A DNA stretch of 64,000 nucleotides from an uncultured Lachnospiraceae bacterium (GTDB lineage: Bacteria; Bacillota; Clostridia; Lachnospirales; Lachnospiraceae), in the NCBI GenBank assembly GCA_947648875.1, contig CANSPM010000007.1, positions 39,050 through 103,049 of the forward strand, given 5' to 3'. Position 1 is the first letter of the stretch. The number at the start of each line of letters is the position of its first letter. A program made the translations under genes and the position numbers. The notes beneath the pieces are model-generated. The model ran no database searches, was not told the DNA's origin, and saw only the letters and a program-made list of their open reading frames with translations. Positions 8,151 to 16,201 of this stretch are shown here, piece after piece.

Positions 8151-8501
8151 TTATAGCTTTTTCTTGGCCTTCTGCTTATACTTGTCAATTTGTACGAAAT
8201 CATCCATCAATTCCAGAATCTTATCTCTGCCCTCCTGGTTCAGCTTCACATAGTTCTGCATTACCCTGTTCTCCAACAGTTGTGCTCCCAGAGAAGCATC
8301 CCGCTCCAACGAAGTAAAATCCACAGGGTTTAAGCTCAACTTGTCACACATCCTGATCACAGTGCCATAAGCCATCCCTTCGATGCCACGCTCCAATGCT
8401 GTTACCAATGTACTATACGGGATATTCATCTCCAAGGCAAACTGACGAACACTGCGATACTGTCTTAAAATTTCTCTTTTCAAAATCTCAGCTTTTGTCA
8501 T
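8151..8501 (-). CDS. Small helix-turn-helix regulator
   Basis: 116 residues. Residues 15-60 form an XRE-like HTH (SVRQFALEMNIPYSTLVTALERG as two helices of a DNA-binding motif, then a third helix), followed by helical segments and a lysine-rich tail (KQKAKKKL). The start at 8499-8501 follows TGGAGGAAAG. It has its own promoter (8546-8574) and terminator and so is monocistronic. The target is unknown; autoregulation is plausible because small XRE proteins commonly bind their own promoter. Confidence 0.8.
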   Translation of the reverse strand: MTKAEILKREILRQYRSVRQFALEMNIPYSTLVTALERGIEGMAYGTVIRMCDKLSLNPVDFTSLERDASLGAQLLENRVMQNYVKLNQEGRDKILELMDDFVQIDKYKQKAKKKL

Positions 8502-8545
8502 GATCTTTCCTCCAAAAATCATAGGTTTATTGCCTTTCTAACTCT

Positions 8546-8574
8546 ACTATACGATAAACCCTTTGATTTTACAA
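8546..8574 (-). promoter_or_regulatory. Sigma-A promoter of the small HTH gene
   Basis: Minus-strand TTGTAA (8569-8574), a 17-base spacer and TATAGT (8546-8551), about 45 bases before the start codon. Both hexamers match the consensus well. Confidence 0.7.
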
Positions 8575-8679
8575 GAGGTTCCGGCTGGATTTATATGTTT
8601 TTTTTGTGTACCAACGCCGCTTAACCAGCTGTTACAGAGCGGCTATGCCGCCCCTATGTCATTGGTGCGAAATGGCAGG

Positions 8680-10632
8680 CTATCTTGACCGACCTGCCGA
8701 CAATCCCTGCTGCGCCGCCTTGAACTGCGCAAGCAGGCCGTCGACTTTGCCCCGGATAAAGTCTCTGTGTTCCTCTCTTACCAAAAAATACAAATAAGAC
8801 TCCTTGACATAATCCAGCGGCATCCCCCGTCCCGCAATCTTGAAATTGCAGAATCCTCTCCTGATATAACTGCCAATCTGCTCATTGTTGATAAATGCGG
8901 GTCTGTCCATACACTCCGCAAAAGTACGCGGGGTGGACTGATTGGGACAGGGGAATCCTGTATGTATGTCATATTCCAGCTGCAAACGGGACTGCTGACG
9001 ATAATGTTCCGCCCGCATGGTACAGCCCGGATAACACACCTCATTGACCAGAATCTCCACCCGACGGGCCTGGGGCTCAATGGCTTCCAGTACCTGGAGA
9101 TCATGATTCAGATCATAATCCAGCACCACAAGGCAATAGTCCTTATCCAGCTCCTCCTGCAAACTCTTTAAATCCGTAATCCTCTTGGTAGTGGAGGAGA
9201 TGAGCGGATACCGGGGATACTCCCGGCGTATGTAACTCTCAAGCTCCGGCGTGTTGACCAGCACCTGATTCAGCCCATTGTCCGCCAGCCTCATAATGAG
9301 GTTGCAGTAAGTGTCCTGAAGATGCTTTTCTTCAATCAGGGAATTGGTCCAGGTAAAGCGCACAGGGATTCCCCTGCTGTTGTAGATTTTCAGAATACTC
9401 TCCATATCCCGCTTGCAGGTCAGGCCGAAAGAAACACGCCCACCGTTCCAGATCGCTCCGGGAAATGTCCCATACACAGACCCGATCCGATAACCTTGCC
9501 GGAACTTGTCGGGGTAATCCTTCATCATATTCATGATTATCTGATTTAACATTCTGAAATAGCAAAAACCTGGCAGATGCCAATACACCTCTCGTTCCAT
9601 ACCCTGCACCTCTTTTGAAGTCCTGTGTTCTTCCTGCCGATTCATGTCCTGCGGAAAACCGGCTGCCATACCATCTGCCCCCACGACCACCGAACTGTTC
9701 TGGAATGGATTCACCGTGATGACCTTGCTGCTCACCAGATTGTTCAGCAGCATAATCCGCACTTCTCCCTGCTTTTCCGGACGGATCAGGTAGTGCGTGT
9801 AGGTCTCCACCAAAGAGAAAATATTAGCGGTCCTACCTTCAATTTTAAAGTGATGAAAGCCCATTGGCACATATTTTTCCCAGATATCCTCCGGGGACAC
9901 ATAGGTACTGTAACCTTGAATGGTGTATATGCAGTTGTATTCACCATATTCACAACTCCACTGTTCCAAAGGTCTGCGTTGCTCCGGAGGAAGCTCTCTG
10001 TTTTCCAGCAGGATACGCTGATTTCTGGCCACATTCTGATAATGGGCGGACCTGCGGGGACAGTCCGGCGTACACACAGCGTTCACCAGTATCTCACAGC
10101 GCGCCTTGTCCTGGATCTTTTCCAATTCCTCATATTTGTTGTTGAAATTGTAATCCAGTACTACCAGATAATAATCCTTTTTTAGCTCCTCGTTAACCTG
10201 ATTGATATCCCGGATCTCCTTACAGGTGGAACTGTTTAGCTTGTAGCTGGGATATCGTTCCCGGATATACTCTTCCAAAACCGACGAAAAAATCATGACC
10301 TCGTTCATACCATTATCTGCCACCTGCATGCAAAAATTGCAGTAAAGGTCACTCAGATCCTCCTTGGTGAGAAGCATGTTGGTGTAAGTATAGCGAACGG
10401 GCACTCCCTCTGCATTGATACTTTTCACCACATTCCGTATGAAAGCCGCGTCGCATTGGTCATAGTTGGAGGGCCTGCCCCCATTCCACAACGAAGTGGG
10501 AAACTCTCCAAAGAAAGAGGCAATACGCACCCCCTCTCTAAACCATTCAGGCTTTTTCTTTAACATGCTCAACACCAGCATATTCAAAGGATAATTCTGG
10601 CGCAGGCCAGGCAGATGAAAATTTACTTCCAT
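8680..10632 (-). CDS. Internally duplicated TIM-barrel-like protein, possibly related to peptidase U32 family
   Basis: 650 residues made of two homologous halves of about 320. Both begin HLPGxxxxxxLN, contain GVPVRYTYTN / GIPVRFTWTN, YCNxxMxxADNGxNxV, the sequence LNSSTxKEIxD / LISSTTKRITD, KDYxLVVLDY, and EILVNxVCxPxC with a following AHY/EHY. The EILVNxxC..C element and later cysteines recall U32 proteins, which bind an iron-sulphur cluster with four Cys, but this is a fold-level guess. No signal peptide. I prefer the ATG at 10630-10632: it has GGAGAGAGG upstream and makes the first half start like the second (MEREVYWHLPG). A start at 10758 adds 42 residues without a ribosome binding site. 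It follows the GH43 gene on the same strand. Function unknown. Confidence 0.7.
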   Translation of the reverse strand: MEVNFHLPGLRQNYPLNMLVLSMLKKKPEWFREGVRIASFFGEFPTSLWNGGRPSNYDQCDAAFIRNVVKSINAEGVPVRYTYTNMLLTKEDLSDLYCNFCMQVADNGMNEVMIFSSVLEEYIRERYPSYKLNSSTCKEIRDINQVNEELKKDYYLVVLDYNFNNKYEELEKIQDKARCEILVNAVCTPDCPRRSAHYQNVARNQRILLENRELPPEQRRPLEQWSCEYGEYNCIYTIQGYSTYVSPEDIWEKYVPMGFHHFKIEGRTANIFSLVETYTHYLIRPEKQGEVRIMLLNNLVSSKVITVNPFQNSSVVVGADGMAAGFPQDMNRQEEHRTSKEVQGMEREVYWHLPGFCYFRMLNQIIMNMMKDYPDKFRQGYRIGSVYGTFPGAIWNGGRVSFGLTCKRDMESILKIYNSRGIPVRFTWTNSLIEEKHLQDTYCNLIMRLADNGLNQVLVNTPELESYIRREYPRYPLISSTTKRITDLKSLQEELDKDYCLVVLDYDLNHDLQVLEAIEPQARRVEILVNEVCYPGCTMRAEHYRQQSRLQLEYDIHTGFPCPNQSTPRTFAECMDRPAFINNEQIGSYIRRGFCNFKIAGRGMPLDYVKESYLYFLVREEHRDFIRGKVDGLLAQFKAAQQGLSAGRSR

Positions 10633-10808
10633 GGTAAGTGGTTTCCTCTCTCCGAAGTATTCTATACCAAGGCCAACCGAAACCGTCCTTGCTATCTCTG
10701 AAATGAGACGCCCCGGCAGCCGATGATCCCCATATGCTATAAAAGCCCTGACATTCAAAGTATTGCTAGTAATTTAGCAATTTCCGCCGGAAATATGAAT
10801 GTAGTATA

Positions 10809-12461
10809 TTATAGATTACCGCTTAATTCCCTATAAGAAAAACCTGTAAATAATACACGGCAATTCTCTTCCCCTGCCACTGCATATATTCCGGCGGTGC
10901 AACCCACAAAGCCTCCGGCTACCTCAGTGGAAAGGCTGCGAATATCCAGATCCCTGGCCACCGGTATATCCTGACAATCCACAGTGTATCCCGCCGTGGC
11001 CCGGAGACCGTCTATCTGAAGAAAAAGTTTCAATGTTTCACCGGGATACTGCGCAGGCAATGATATGGAACCTTCTATTGCATCCATACCGTTTTGACAG
11101 AGAATGATTTCCAAACCGCCCTGATTTACCTCCAAACGCAGATGATACGCATTGCTCTGAAGCAAAACCAAACCCGCATGGCCTCCAAAGCGACTGCCGT
11201 CGCAGGCACTGTTTCCTTCATTTTCGCCTTCCCCATTAGCTGTGAACTGCTCTGTCGCCAAATCCGCCTCCACACGGAAACGGTGATGCTGCTGTCGAAC
11301 ACCCACATAGCTGGGACTCCCCTGTTCTTTTAGTGTAACAGAATCAGCGGCAAGATACAAGCCCTTTCCGGCCTCCAAAGTATAATGAGACATCTGGGGA
11401 TTGCGAAGATAGAGAAATTCATCTCCCAATGAATCCATTCGTGTAAAGTCATAACTTCTGTCGCTGCCAGGCACGGCATTGCGTCCGCCGCTACGGCTGG
11501 TAAAACTGTCCGGGTCCTGCTCCGGCAGCCACTGAGGCAGATTAATCTCCACCTGCTCCGTCAGCTGACCCACTCCCGCATTGACCACCGGCCAGTCATT
11601 CTCCCAGGTCACTTTCGCCAGAAAAGTCTCTCTTCCCATAGTGGTGTAACCCTCCAATGGCCGCACCGCCAGCATGGTCATATACCACTCTCCCGCCGGG
11701 GTTTGGATCAAGTCACCGTGACCCACATACTTGACAGGATAAGCCTGTCCCAGATGCCGGTGTGTCAAAATGGGATTGCAGAAATTGTTCTCATATGGCC
11801 CCCAGATGTTCTTGCTGCGGCACACGCTCACCGCATGTTCCGGCCCCGTCCCTCCCTCGGCATGAAGGATATAATAGTATTCACCCTTTCTGTACAGATG
11901 GGGCCCCTCCGGCCAGTGTACATCACGCATAGCGCCGTTCCATACATTTTTATGCTCTCCCACCAGCTTCCAGGTGTTCAGATCTAACTCCTGAATCCAG
12001 ATATACCAGTCGCCGTTGTATTTACAGCCTTCCGGATTGGGATGTGTACCAATGTAATAGCACTTTCCGTCCCTGTCAAAAAACAGGCTGGGGTCAATGC
12101 CATCCGCCCCCTTCAGATAATGGGGTTCCGACCATGGACCCTCCGGACTTTCCGCAGTAACCACATAGTTTCCTCCATGAGACACATTGGTACAGATCAC
12201 ATAAAATATCCCCTCATGAAAGCGGATTGTGGGCGCAAACAGCCCTTGGGAATGTCCTGCATCGGCCAGCGGCAACTGAGAAGCCCGGTCCATCACATTG
12301 CCGATCTGCTCCCAGTGTACCAGATCTTTGCTGTGCAGTACCGGTAGCCCGGGAAAATAGGCAAACGTAGAGTTCACCAGATAATAGTCCTCCCCCACTG
12401 CGCAGATGGTGGGGTCCGGGTAAAATCCCGGCATAATTGGATTTTTTGCGTATAGTGCCAA
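10809..12461 (-). CDS. GH43 beta-xylosidase / alpha-L-arabinofuranosidase
   Basis: 550 residues, no signal peptide, so cytoplasmic. The five-bladed propeller carries Asp16 (PGFYPDP, general base), Asp123 (GIDPS, pKa modulator) and Glu185 (WPEGPHLY, general acid), spaced like characterised two-domain GH43 beta-xylosidases. The C-terminal half (about 330-550) is the beta-sandwich that closes the active site in that group. It should release xylose or arabinose from imported oligosaccharides. The start is taken as TTG at 12459-12461 because AAAGGAG lies eight bases upstream and family proteins begin here; an ATG 25 codons upstream would add unrelated residues and overlap the terminator. It follows a two-gene permease and binding-protein set. 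Confidence 0.88.
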   Translation of the reverse strand: MALYAKNPIMPGFYPDPTICAVGEDYYLVNSTFAYFPGLPVLHSKDLVHWEQIGNVMDRASQLPLADAGHSQGLFAPTIRFHEGIFYVICTNVSHGGNYVVTAESPEGPWSEPHYLKGADGIDPSLFFDRDGKCYYIGTHPNPEGCKYNGDWYIWIQELDLNTWKLVGEHKNVWNGAMRDVHWPEGPHLYRKGEYYYILHAEGGTGPEHAVSVCRSKNIWGPYENNFCNPILTHRHLGQAYPVKYVGHGDLIQTPAGEWYMTMLAVRPLEGYTTMGRETFLAKVTWENDWPVVNAGVGQLTEQVEINLPQWLPEQDPDSFTSRSGGRNAVPGSDRSYDFTRMDSLGDEFLYLRNPQMSHYTLEAGKGLYLAADSVTLKEQGSPSYVGVRQQHHRFRVEADLATEQFTANGEGENEGNSACDGSRFGGHAGLVLLQSNAYHLRLEVNQGGLEIILCQNGMDAIEGSISLPAQYPGETLKLFLQIDGLRATAGYTVDCQDIPVARDLDIRSLSTEVAGGFVGCTAGIYAVAGEENCRVLFTGFSYRELSGNL

Positions 12462-12502
12462 TTGCTTTTCTCCTTTCACAGTCTTGATTACCAGTGTCCA
12501 TA

Positions 12503-12540
12503 GTAAAAAAATGGGTGGTGCCCGGAAAAACACCACCCAC
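12503..12540 (-). terminator. Terminator between binding-protein gene and GH43 gene
   Basis: Minus-strand GGGTGGTG pairs with CACCACCC (ten-base loop) and is followed by ATTTTTTT. It lies 60 bases after the stop of the substrate-binding protein and 40 before the TTG start of the GH43 gene. GH43 expression would then depend on partial read-through or an unseen promoter. Confidence 0.85.
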
Positions 12541-12600
12541 TTTACACATGAACGCTTATTTCAATTGTCCATACTTCTCAAAACAATTTCCCACAATGGA

Positions 12601-14103
12601 TTATTTATTTGCTTCCGCAATGTATGCCTGCCAGGTATCTCTGATCGCCTCTACCTGCTCGGATACAACGGAGCCAGGCAGCTTATCCAGCAGTTCAGCG
12701 CCGATATCCATATTGCCGATCAGGCCATGATACGTTACGCGGCCATTGGTCATCATACGGGTAATGGTATAATCAACTGCCTCTGTGTCGGGGAAGTTCT
12801 TGTAATAGCCGGGTTTCCAAGCCTGATAATCTTCATATCCGGGAATGGGATCAGTCCACAGATTGTAGGCAAACGCCAGCTTCCAGGCCTTGTCCGCATC
12901 ATAGCAGGCAGGGATGGCTACAGGGTTGTTGCTGTAAATATTGGTGTAATCGGTAGCCTTGGGTCCCATAGGGAAGCATACAAAACCATACTCATCTTCC
13001 ATGGGTCCCCACTTCTTGCCGTCAGCGGTGCTGCCCGCGCAGTAAGCATCCTCTACGCAGAAAACATACTCACCGTTCATCCAGGCATTTACAAAGTAAT
13101 CCCACTCACTGCCCTCAGGATCAACCAGACGGTAATCAGCCATAGCCTTCACAGCCCACTCCAGAGCTTCCAGGGTCTCATCGGACTCCAGCTTATATAC
13201 ATACTGTCCATTCTCCTGGCCCACATAATCACCACCGTTGGAGTATACGGCACAGTTTAAGAATACTCTGTTATTGAACGCCATACCGGCAATATCAATC
13301 ACGCCGTCATTGTCGGTATCTCTCTGTACCTGAGCCAACAGATCCGTAAATGCATCCCATGTCCACTCACCAGCCTCCTGCAACTCATAAGGCTTGTTGG
13401 GATCAACACCGGCCTCCTCCAGCAGTCTCTTATTCCAGAATACACCGGTACGGGGCTCAGTGTCACCTGCATACATACAATAAATGGAATCACCCTTGCT
13501 CATCAGCTTATGTACGCCCGGTCCCCACTTAGCCTCGGAGAAATCCAGGCAGTCCAGAGTAGCCAGATCATACATCAGATTATTGTTCATCGCAGCTGTG
13601 GTAGCCGCATCCTCACGAAGAATAAAGATATAGTTCTCATCACCGCCTGCGGTGGAATAGTCAACAAAATCCTGCGGCGTGCTTCCCCAGTCAGAGATCG
13701 CCTGCTGCTTAAAGGTGAAGTTATATGTCTCCTGAATCCACTCACGGTATGCATCGCGGGCTTCCTCATAATCATTGACAGGATCAGCGGGTTCCGTGGA
13801 AGACCACCAGTCACGCATAATGATTTCCATACCGCCCAGATCATATACATTGCCGTTCTCATCGGTCAAAACAGTGTAGGGACTCACTTCCTCCTCAGGT
13901 GCGGAAGACTCGTCGGGAGTGGACTCCGCCGGAGTAGACTCTGGCGTTGTGGATGCTTCGGGAGCGGACTGTTCCGTTGTAGAAGCGTCGGGAGTATCGC
14001 TGCCGGGAGCGGATGTGGGCTCATTGCCACATGCTGCCAGACCCACTGTCATCACTGTCGCCAGAGATGCCGCAATTACTTTCTTTACAAGTTTACTTTT
14101 CAT
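12601..14103 (-). CDS. Extracellular sugar-binding lipoprotein of a CUT1 ABC importer
   Basis: 500 residues. A lipoprotein signal ends in the lipobox LAAC (Cys25), followed by a Thr/Ser/Pro/Glu-rich linker (about 29-75). The mature part has features of family 1 solute-binding proteins: EAGEWTWDAFTDLLAQVQRDTDNDG, a NGGDY loop, and AWMNGEYVFCVED. It captures an oligosaccharide at the cell surface and delivers it to the two permeases encoded just upstream. The ATG follows AGGAGG by nine bases. The substrate is inferred from the neighbouring GH43 to be an arabino- or xylo-oligosaccharide. No ATPase is encoded nearby; a shared MsmX/UgpC-type ATPase elsewhere is expected. Confidence 0.9.
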   Translation of the reverse strand: MKSKLVKKVIAASLATVMTVGLAACGNEPTSAPGSDTPDASTTEQSAPEASTTPESTPAESTPDESSAPEEEVSPYTVLTDENGNVYDLGGMEIIMRDWWSSTEPADPVNDYEEARDAYREWIQETYNFTFKQQAISDWGSTPQDFVDYSTAGGDENYIFILREDAATTAAMNNNLMYDLATLDCLDFSEAKWGPGVHKLMSKGDSIYCMYAGDTEPRTGVFWNKRLLEEAGVDPNKPYELQEAGEWTWDAFTDLLAQVQRDTDNDGVIDIAGMAFNNRVFLNCAVYSNGGDYVGQENGQYVYKLESDETLEALEWAVKAMADYRLVDPEGSEWDYFVNAWMNGEYVFCVEDAYCAGSTADGKKWGPMEDEYGFVCFPMGPKATDYTNIYSNNPVAIPACYDADKAWKLAFAYNLWTDPIPGYEDYQAWKPGYYKNFPDTEAVDYTITRMMTNGRVTYHGLIGNMDIGAELLDKLPGSVVSEQVEAIRDTWQAYIAEANK

Positions 14104-14185
14104 TTTTCATATCCTCCTGATTAAATTACGCGTCTGTTATGTATTTGAAAAAGCCATATATACAGACACAGTTACTTTATATAGA

Positions 14186-14224
14186 ATCCCGACTGGCATG
14201 GCGCCACAATATCTTTTCCGGGAT
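14186..14224 (-). promoter_or_regulatory. Possible intercistronic hairpin upstream of the binding-protein gene
   Basis: ATCCCG (14186-14191) pairs with CGGGAT (14219-14224), with TGGC/GCCA nested inside. It lies in the 158-base gap between permease and binding-protein genes. Such structures often stabilise the binding-protein part of importer transcripts. No U-tract, so not a terminator. Confidence 0.35.
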
Positions 14225-14261
14225 GACGCCAATGTGCGGGAAGCTATAGCGAAAATATATA

Positions 14262-15266
14262 TTACATCTTGATACCGGAACTGCTCAGGCTTTCCACAAA
14301 TCCCTTCTGGGCAAACAGGTACAGGATCAGCACCGGTACAATAATCATCAACGTGCCGGTAGACAGAATACAGTCCGTCTTGGCCACTGTGGGTGTAACC
14401 GGCGACCCTTGCAACCGCTGTAGAAACGCGGCCAGACTGTCTACAATTCTGGACAGAGAGGTACTCACCAATTTGGCATTGCCCAAAAAGAGTTTGGAGT
14501 AAAATCCGTCGGTCCACTGCCACACAAAGGAGAAGAGGAAGCAGGATGTCAATATGGGGGTTGCGTCCGGCAACATAATGCGCAGGAAGGTCTTAAGCGT
14601 TCCACAGCCATCCACATAGGCCGCCTCCTCCAGTTCCATGGGTATATTCCGGAAGAACTGGCGGATCATATAGATATACAGACCATTCTTCAGTCCCATA
14701 CATCCCGCGCTCATCAGGTAATAGGGAAGTACCGATCCTCTCAGATTAAGAGAATTTCCCGTGATCAGCTTAAAAATCCCCAGTATGTCAAAGAACCGGA
14801 AATGCAGATGCAGGGATGTGGATATGGTCTGCGGCGGCACCAACACCACCATCATCACACAGGCAAACCAGAACTTCTTTAGCGGGAAGTTGAACCTGGC
14901 AAAACCGTATCCCACCAGTGTGCAGACTGCAATCTGCAAAACAGCGATAGAAAAAGAGATCAGCAGAGAATTGACAATGCTCTCTCCGTATGACATAAGT
15001 TCCGCCGCCAGCTGGTAATTCTCCGTGGTAAAGTGCTCCGGAATAGAAACTACCATGGGACTGTACAGATCCTCCTCCGCCATAAAGCTGACGGATATCT
15101 TGTTTAAGATAGGCTGTAGGATCATAAAACACATACCGAACAACAATATAAACCGACATATCTTAAGTCCAATATCCAGCACCGTCTTTTTCAGCAGGTA
15201 GCCTTCCGATTTTTTATTTCTCTCCCAGAAGCTACTATTTTTCTGTTTTGCGATTGCCTTAGTCAT
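14262..15266 (-). CDS. CUT1 ABC importer permease (MalG-like)
   Basis: 334 residues with about six membrane helices; the first is near residues 33-53 (ICRFILLFGMCFMILQPIL). The EAA loop that docks the ATPase reads EEAAYVDGCGTLKTFLRIML, and the C-terminal helix ends in the short tail typical of MalG-type subunits. With the preceding permease it forms the translocation pore for the binding protein encoded downstream. Its ATG overlaps the end of the preceding permease gene by eight bases, and GGGGGTT serves as ribosome binding site. Same operon as DUF5696 and the second importer. Confidence 0.92.
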   Translation of the reverse strand: MTKAIAKQKNSSFWERNKKSEGYLLKKTVLDIGLKICRFILLFGMCFMILQPILNKISVSFMAEEDLYSPMVVSIPEHFTTENYQLAAELMSYGESIVNSLLISFSIAVLQIAVCTLVGYGFARFNFPLKKFWFACVMMVVLVPPQTISTSLHLHFRFFDILGIFKLITGNSLNLRGSVLPYYLMSAGCMGLKNGLYIYMIRQFFRNIPMELEEAAYVDGCGTLKTFLRIMLPDATPILTSCFLFSFVWQWTDGFYSKLFLGNAKLVSTSLSRIVDSLAAFLQRLQGSPVTPTVAKTDCILSTGTLMIIVPVLILYLFAQKGFVESLSSSGIKM

Positions 15267-16167
15267 AATAGTAAACCCCCTTTGAAATGATAAACGAACT
15301 GATACCTACAAAAGCGATTACAATCAGGAAGTAAATCCATGTCATAGCCGATGAGAAGCCGTAATTGATCTGCTGCACCATAACTTTGGTAATTTTCTCT
15401 ATGACCTCATTGTCAGATCTCATACAGAAATCAATGATGGTATAGACCCAATTCACCAGGAACATGGAACTGATCATAGGAAAAGTGATCTTCCACAGAC
15501 TCTCCCATTTTGTACAGCCCTCAATATCTGCCGCCTCATACATACTGGTGGAAATGGTCTGGAGGCCGGACAGAAAAATAATAATCTGAATGCCGGAAGA
15601 AATCGCAATATTATAGATATTGTCTATAACTTCAAACACCTTTTCGAAGGCTCTGACACCCACGCCTGCCGTCCGCAGGATTTCCTCCACCGCCGCCGTG
15701 ATACTGATACCAGAGGTATTTTCCTCTATGGCCACCTGAATCGTGGACATCAACGAGTTCTCTGTCTCTAATCCCAGTATAACACCGGATGAAAGAATAA
15801 CAGGCAGGAAAAATATGGCTCTTACCAACGCCCTTCCCTTGAACTTCTGATTCAGAATCAGTGCCACAAAGAAGCTGAACACCATGATGGCCAGAGAATC
15901 GACAACCATTCTGGAGATTTCCTCCGTCAGCAGCCGTACAAACTCCGGGTCTATACGAAACGCCCGGTGATAGTTCTCAATCCCTGCCCAGATTGGATTA
16001 AAGTTGCCTGCGCCAACCTCCACATTACAAAAACTCATATACAGTGACTGAATAAAGGGCTTAACCATAAACACCAGAAATCCGACAATGAAAGGCGCTA
16101 TGAAGATATATCCCGCTATTGCCTTACGTCTCTGAAGACCCGCTAACTTATTCTTCTGTTTCTTCAT
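15259..16167 (-). CDS. CUT1 ABC importer permease (MalF/UgpA-like)
   Basis: 302 residues, six predicted membrane helices, beginning with GYIFIAPFIVGFLVFMVKPF at about 20-40. The EAA loop reads YEAADIEGCTKWESLWKI. An extended periplasm-facing loop around residues 150-190 is more hydrophilic than usual. Partner of the MalG-like subunit encoded next (overlap eight bases). I start at the ATG 16165-16167, nine bases after AAAGGG; a TTG three codons upstream would sit on the ribosome binding site. Membrane subunit for oligosaccharide uptake. Confidence 0.92.
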   Translation of the reverse strand: MKKQKNKLAGLQRRKAIAGYIFIAPFIVGFLVFMVKPFIQSLYMSFCNVEVGAGNFNPIWAGIENYHRAFRIDPEFVRLLTEEISRMVVDSLAIMVFSFFVALILNQKFKGRALVRAIFFLPVILSSGVILGLETENSLMSTIQVAIEENTSGISITAAVEEILRTAGVGVRAFEKVFEVIDNIYNIAISSGIQIIIFLSGLQTISTSMYEAADIEGCTKWESLWKITFPMISSMFLVNWVYTIIDFCMRSDNEVIEKITKVMVQQINYGFSSAMTWIYFLIVIAFVGISSFIISKGVYYYD

Positions 16168-16201
16168 CTCTAACAACCCTTTCTACAATAAAATTCCGCA
16201 T

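Noticed and set aside
8595..8660. Run of eight T plus GCGGC/GCCGC palindrome as a terminator
   Set aside because: The T-run lies on the plus strand on the wrong side of the palindrome, and no plus-strand gene ends there; for the minus strand the tail is A-rich.
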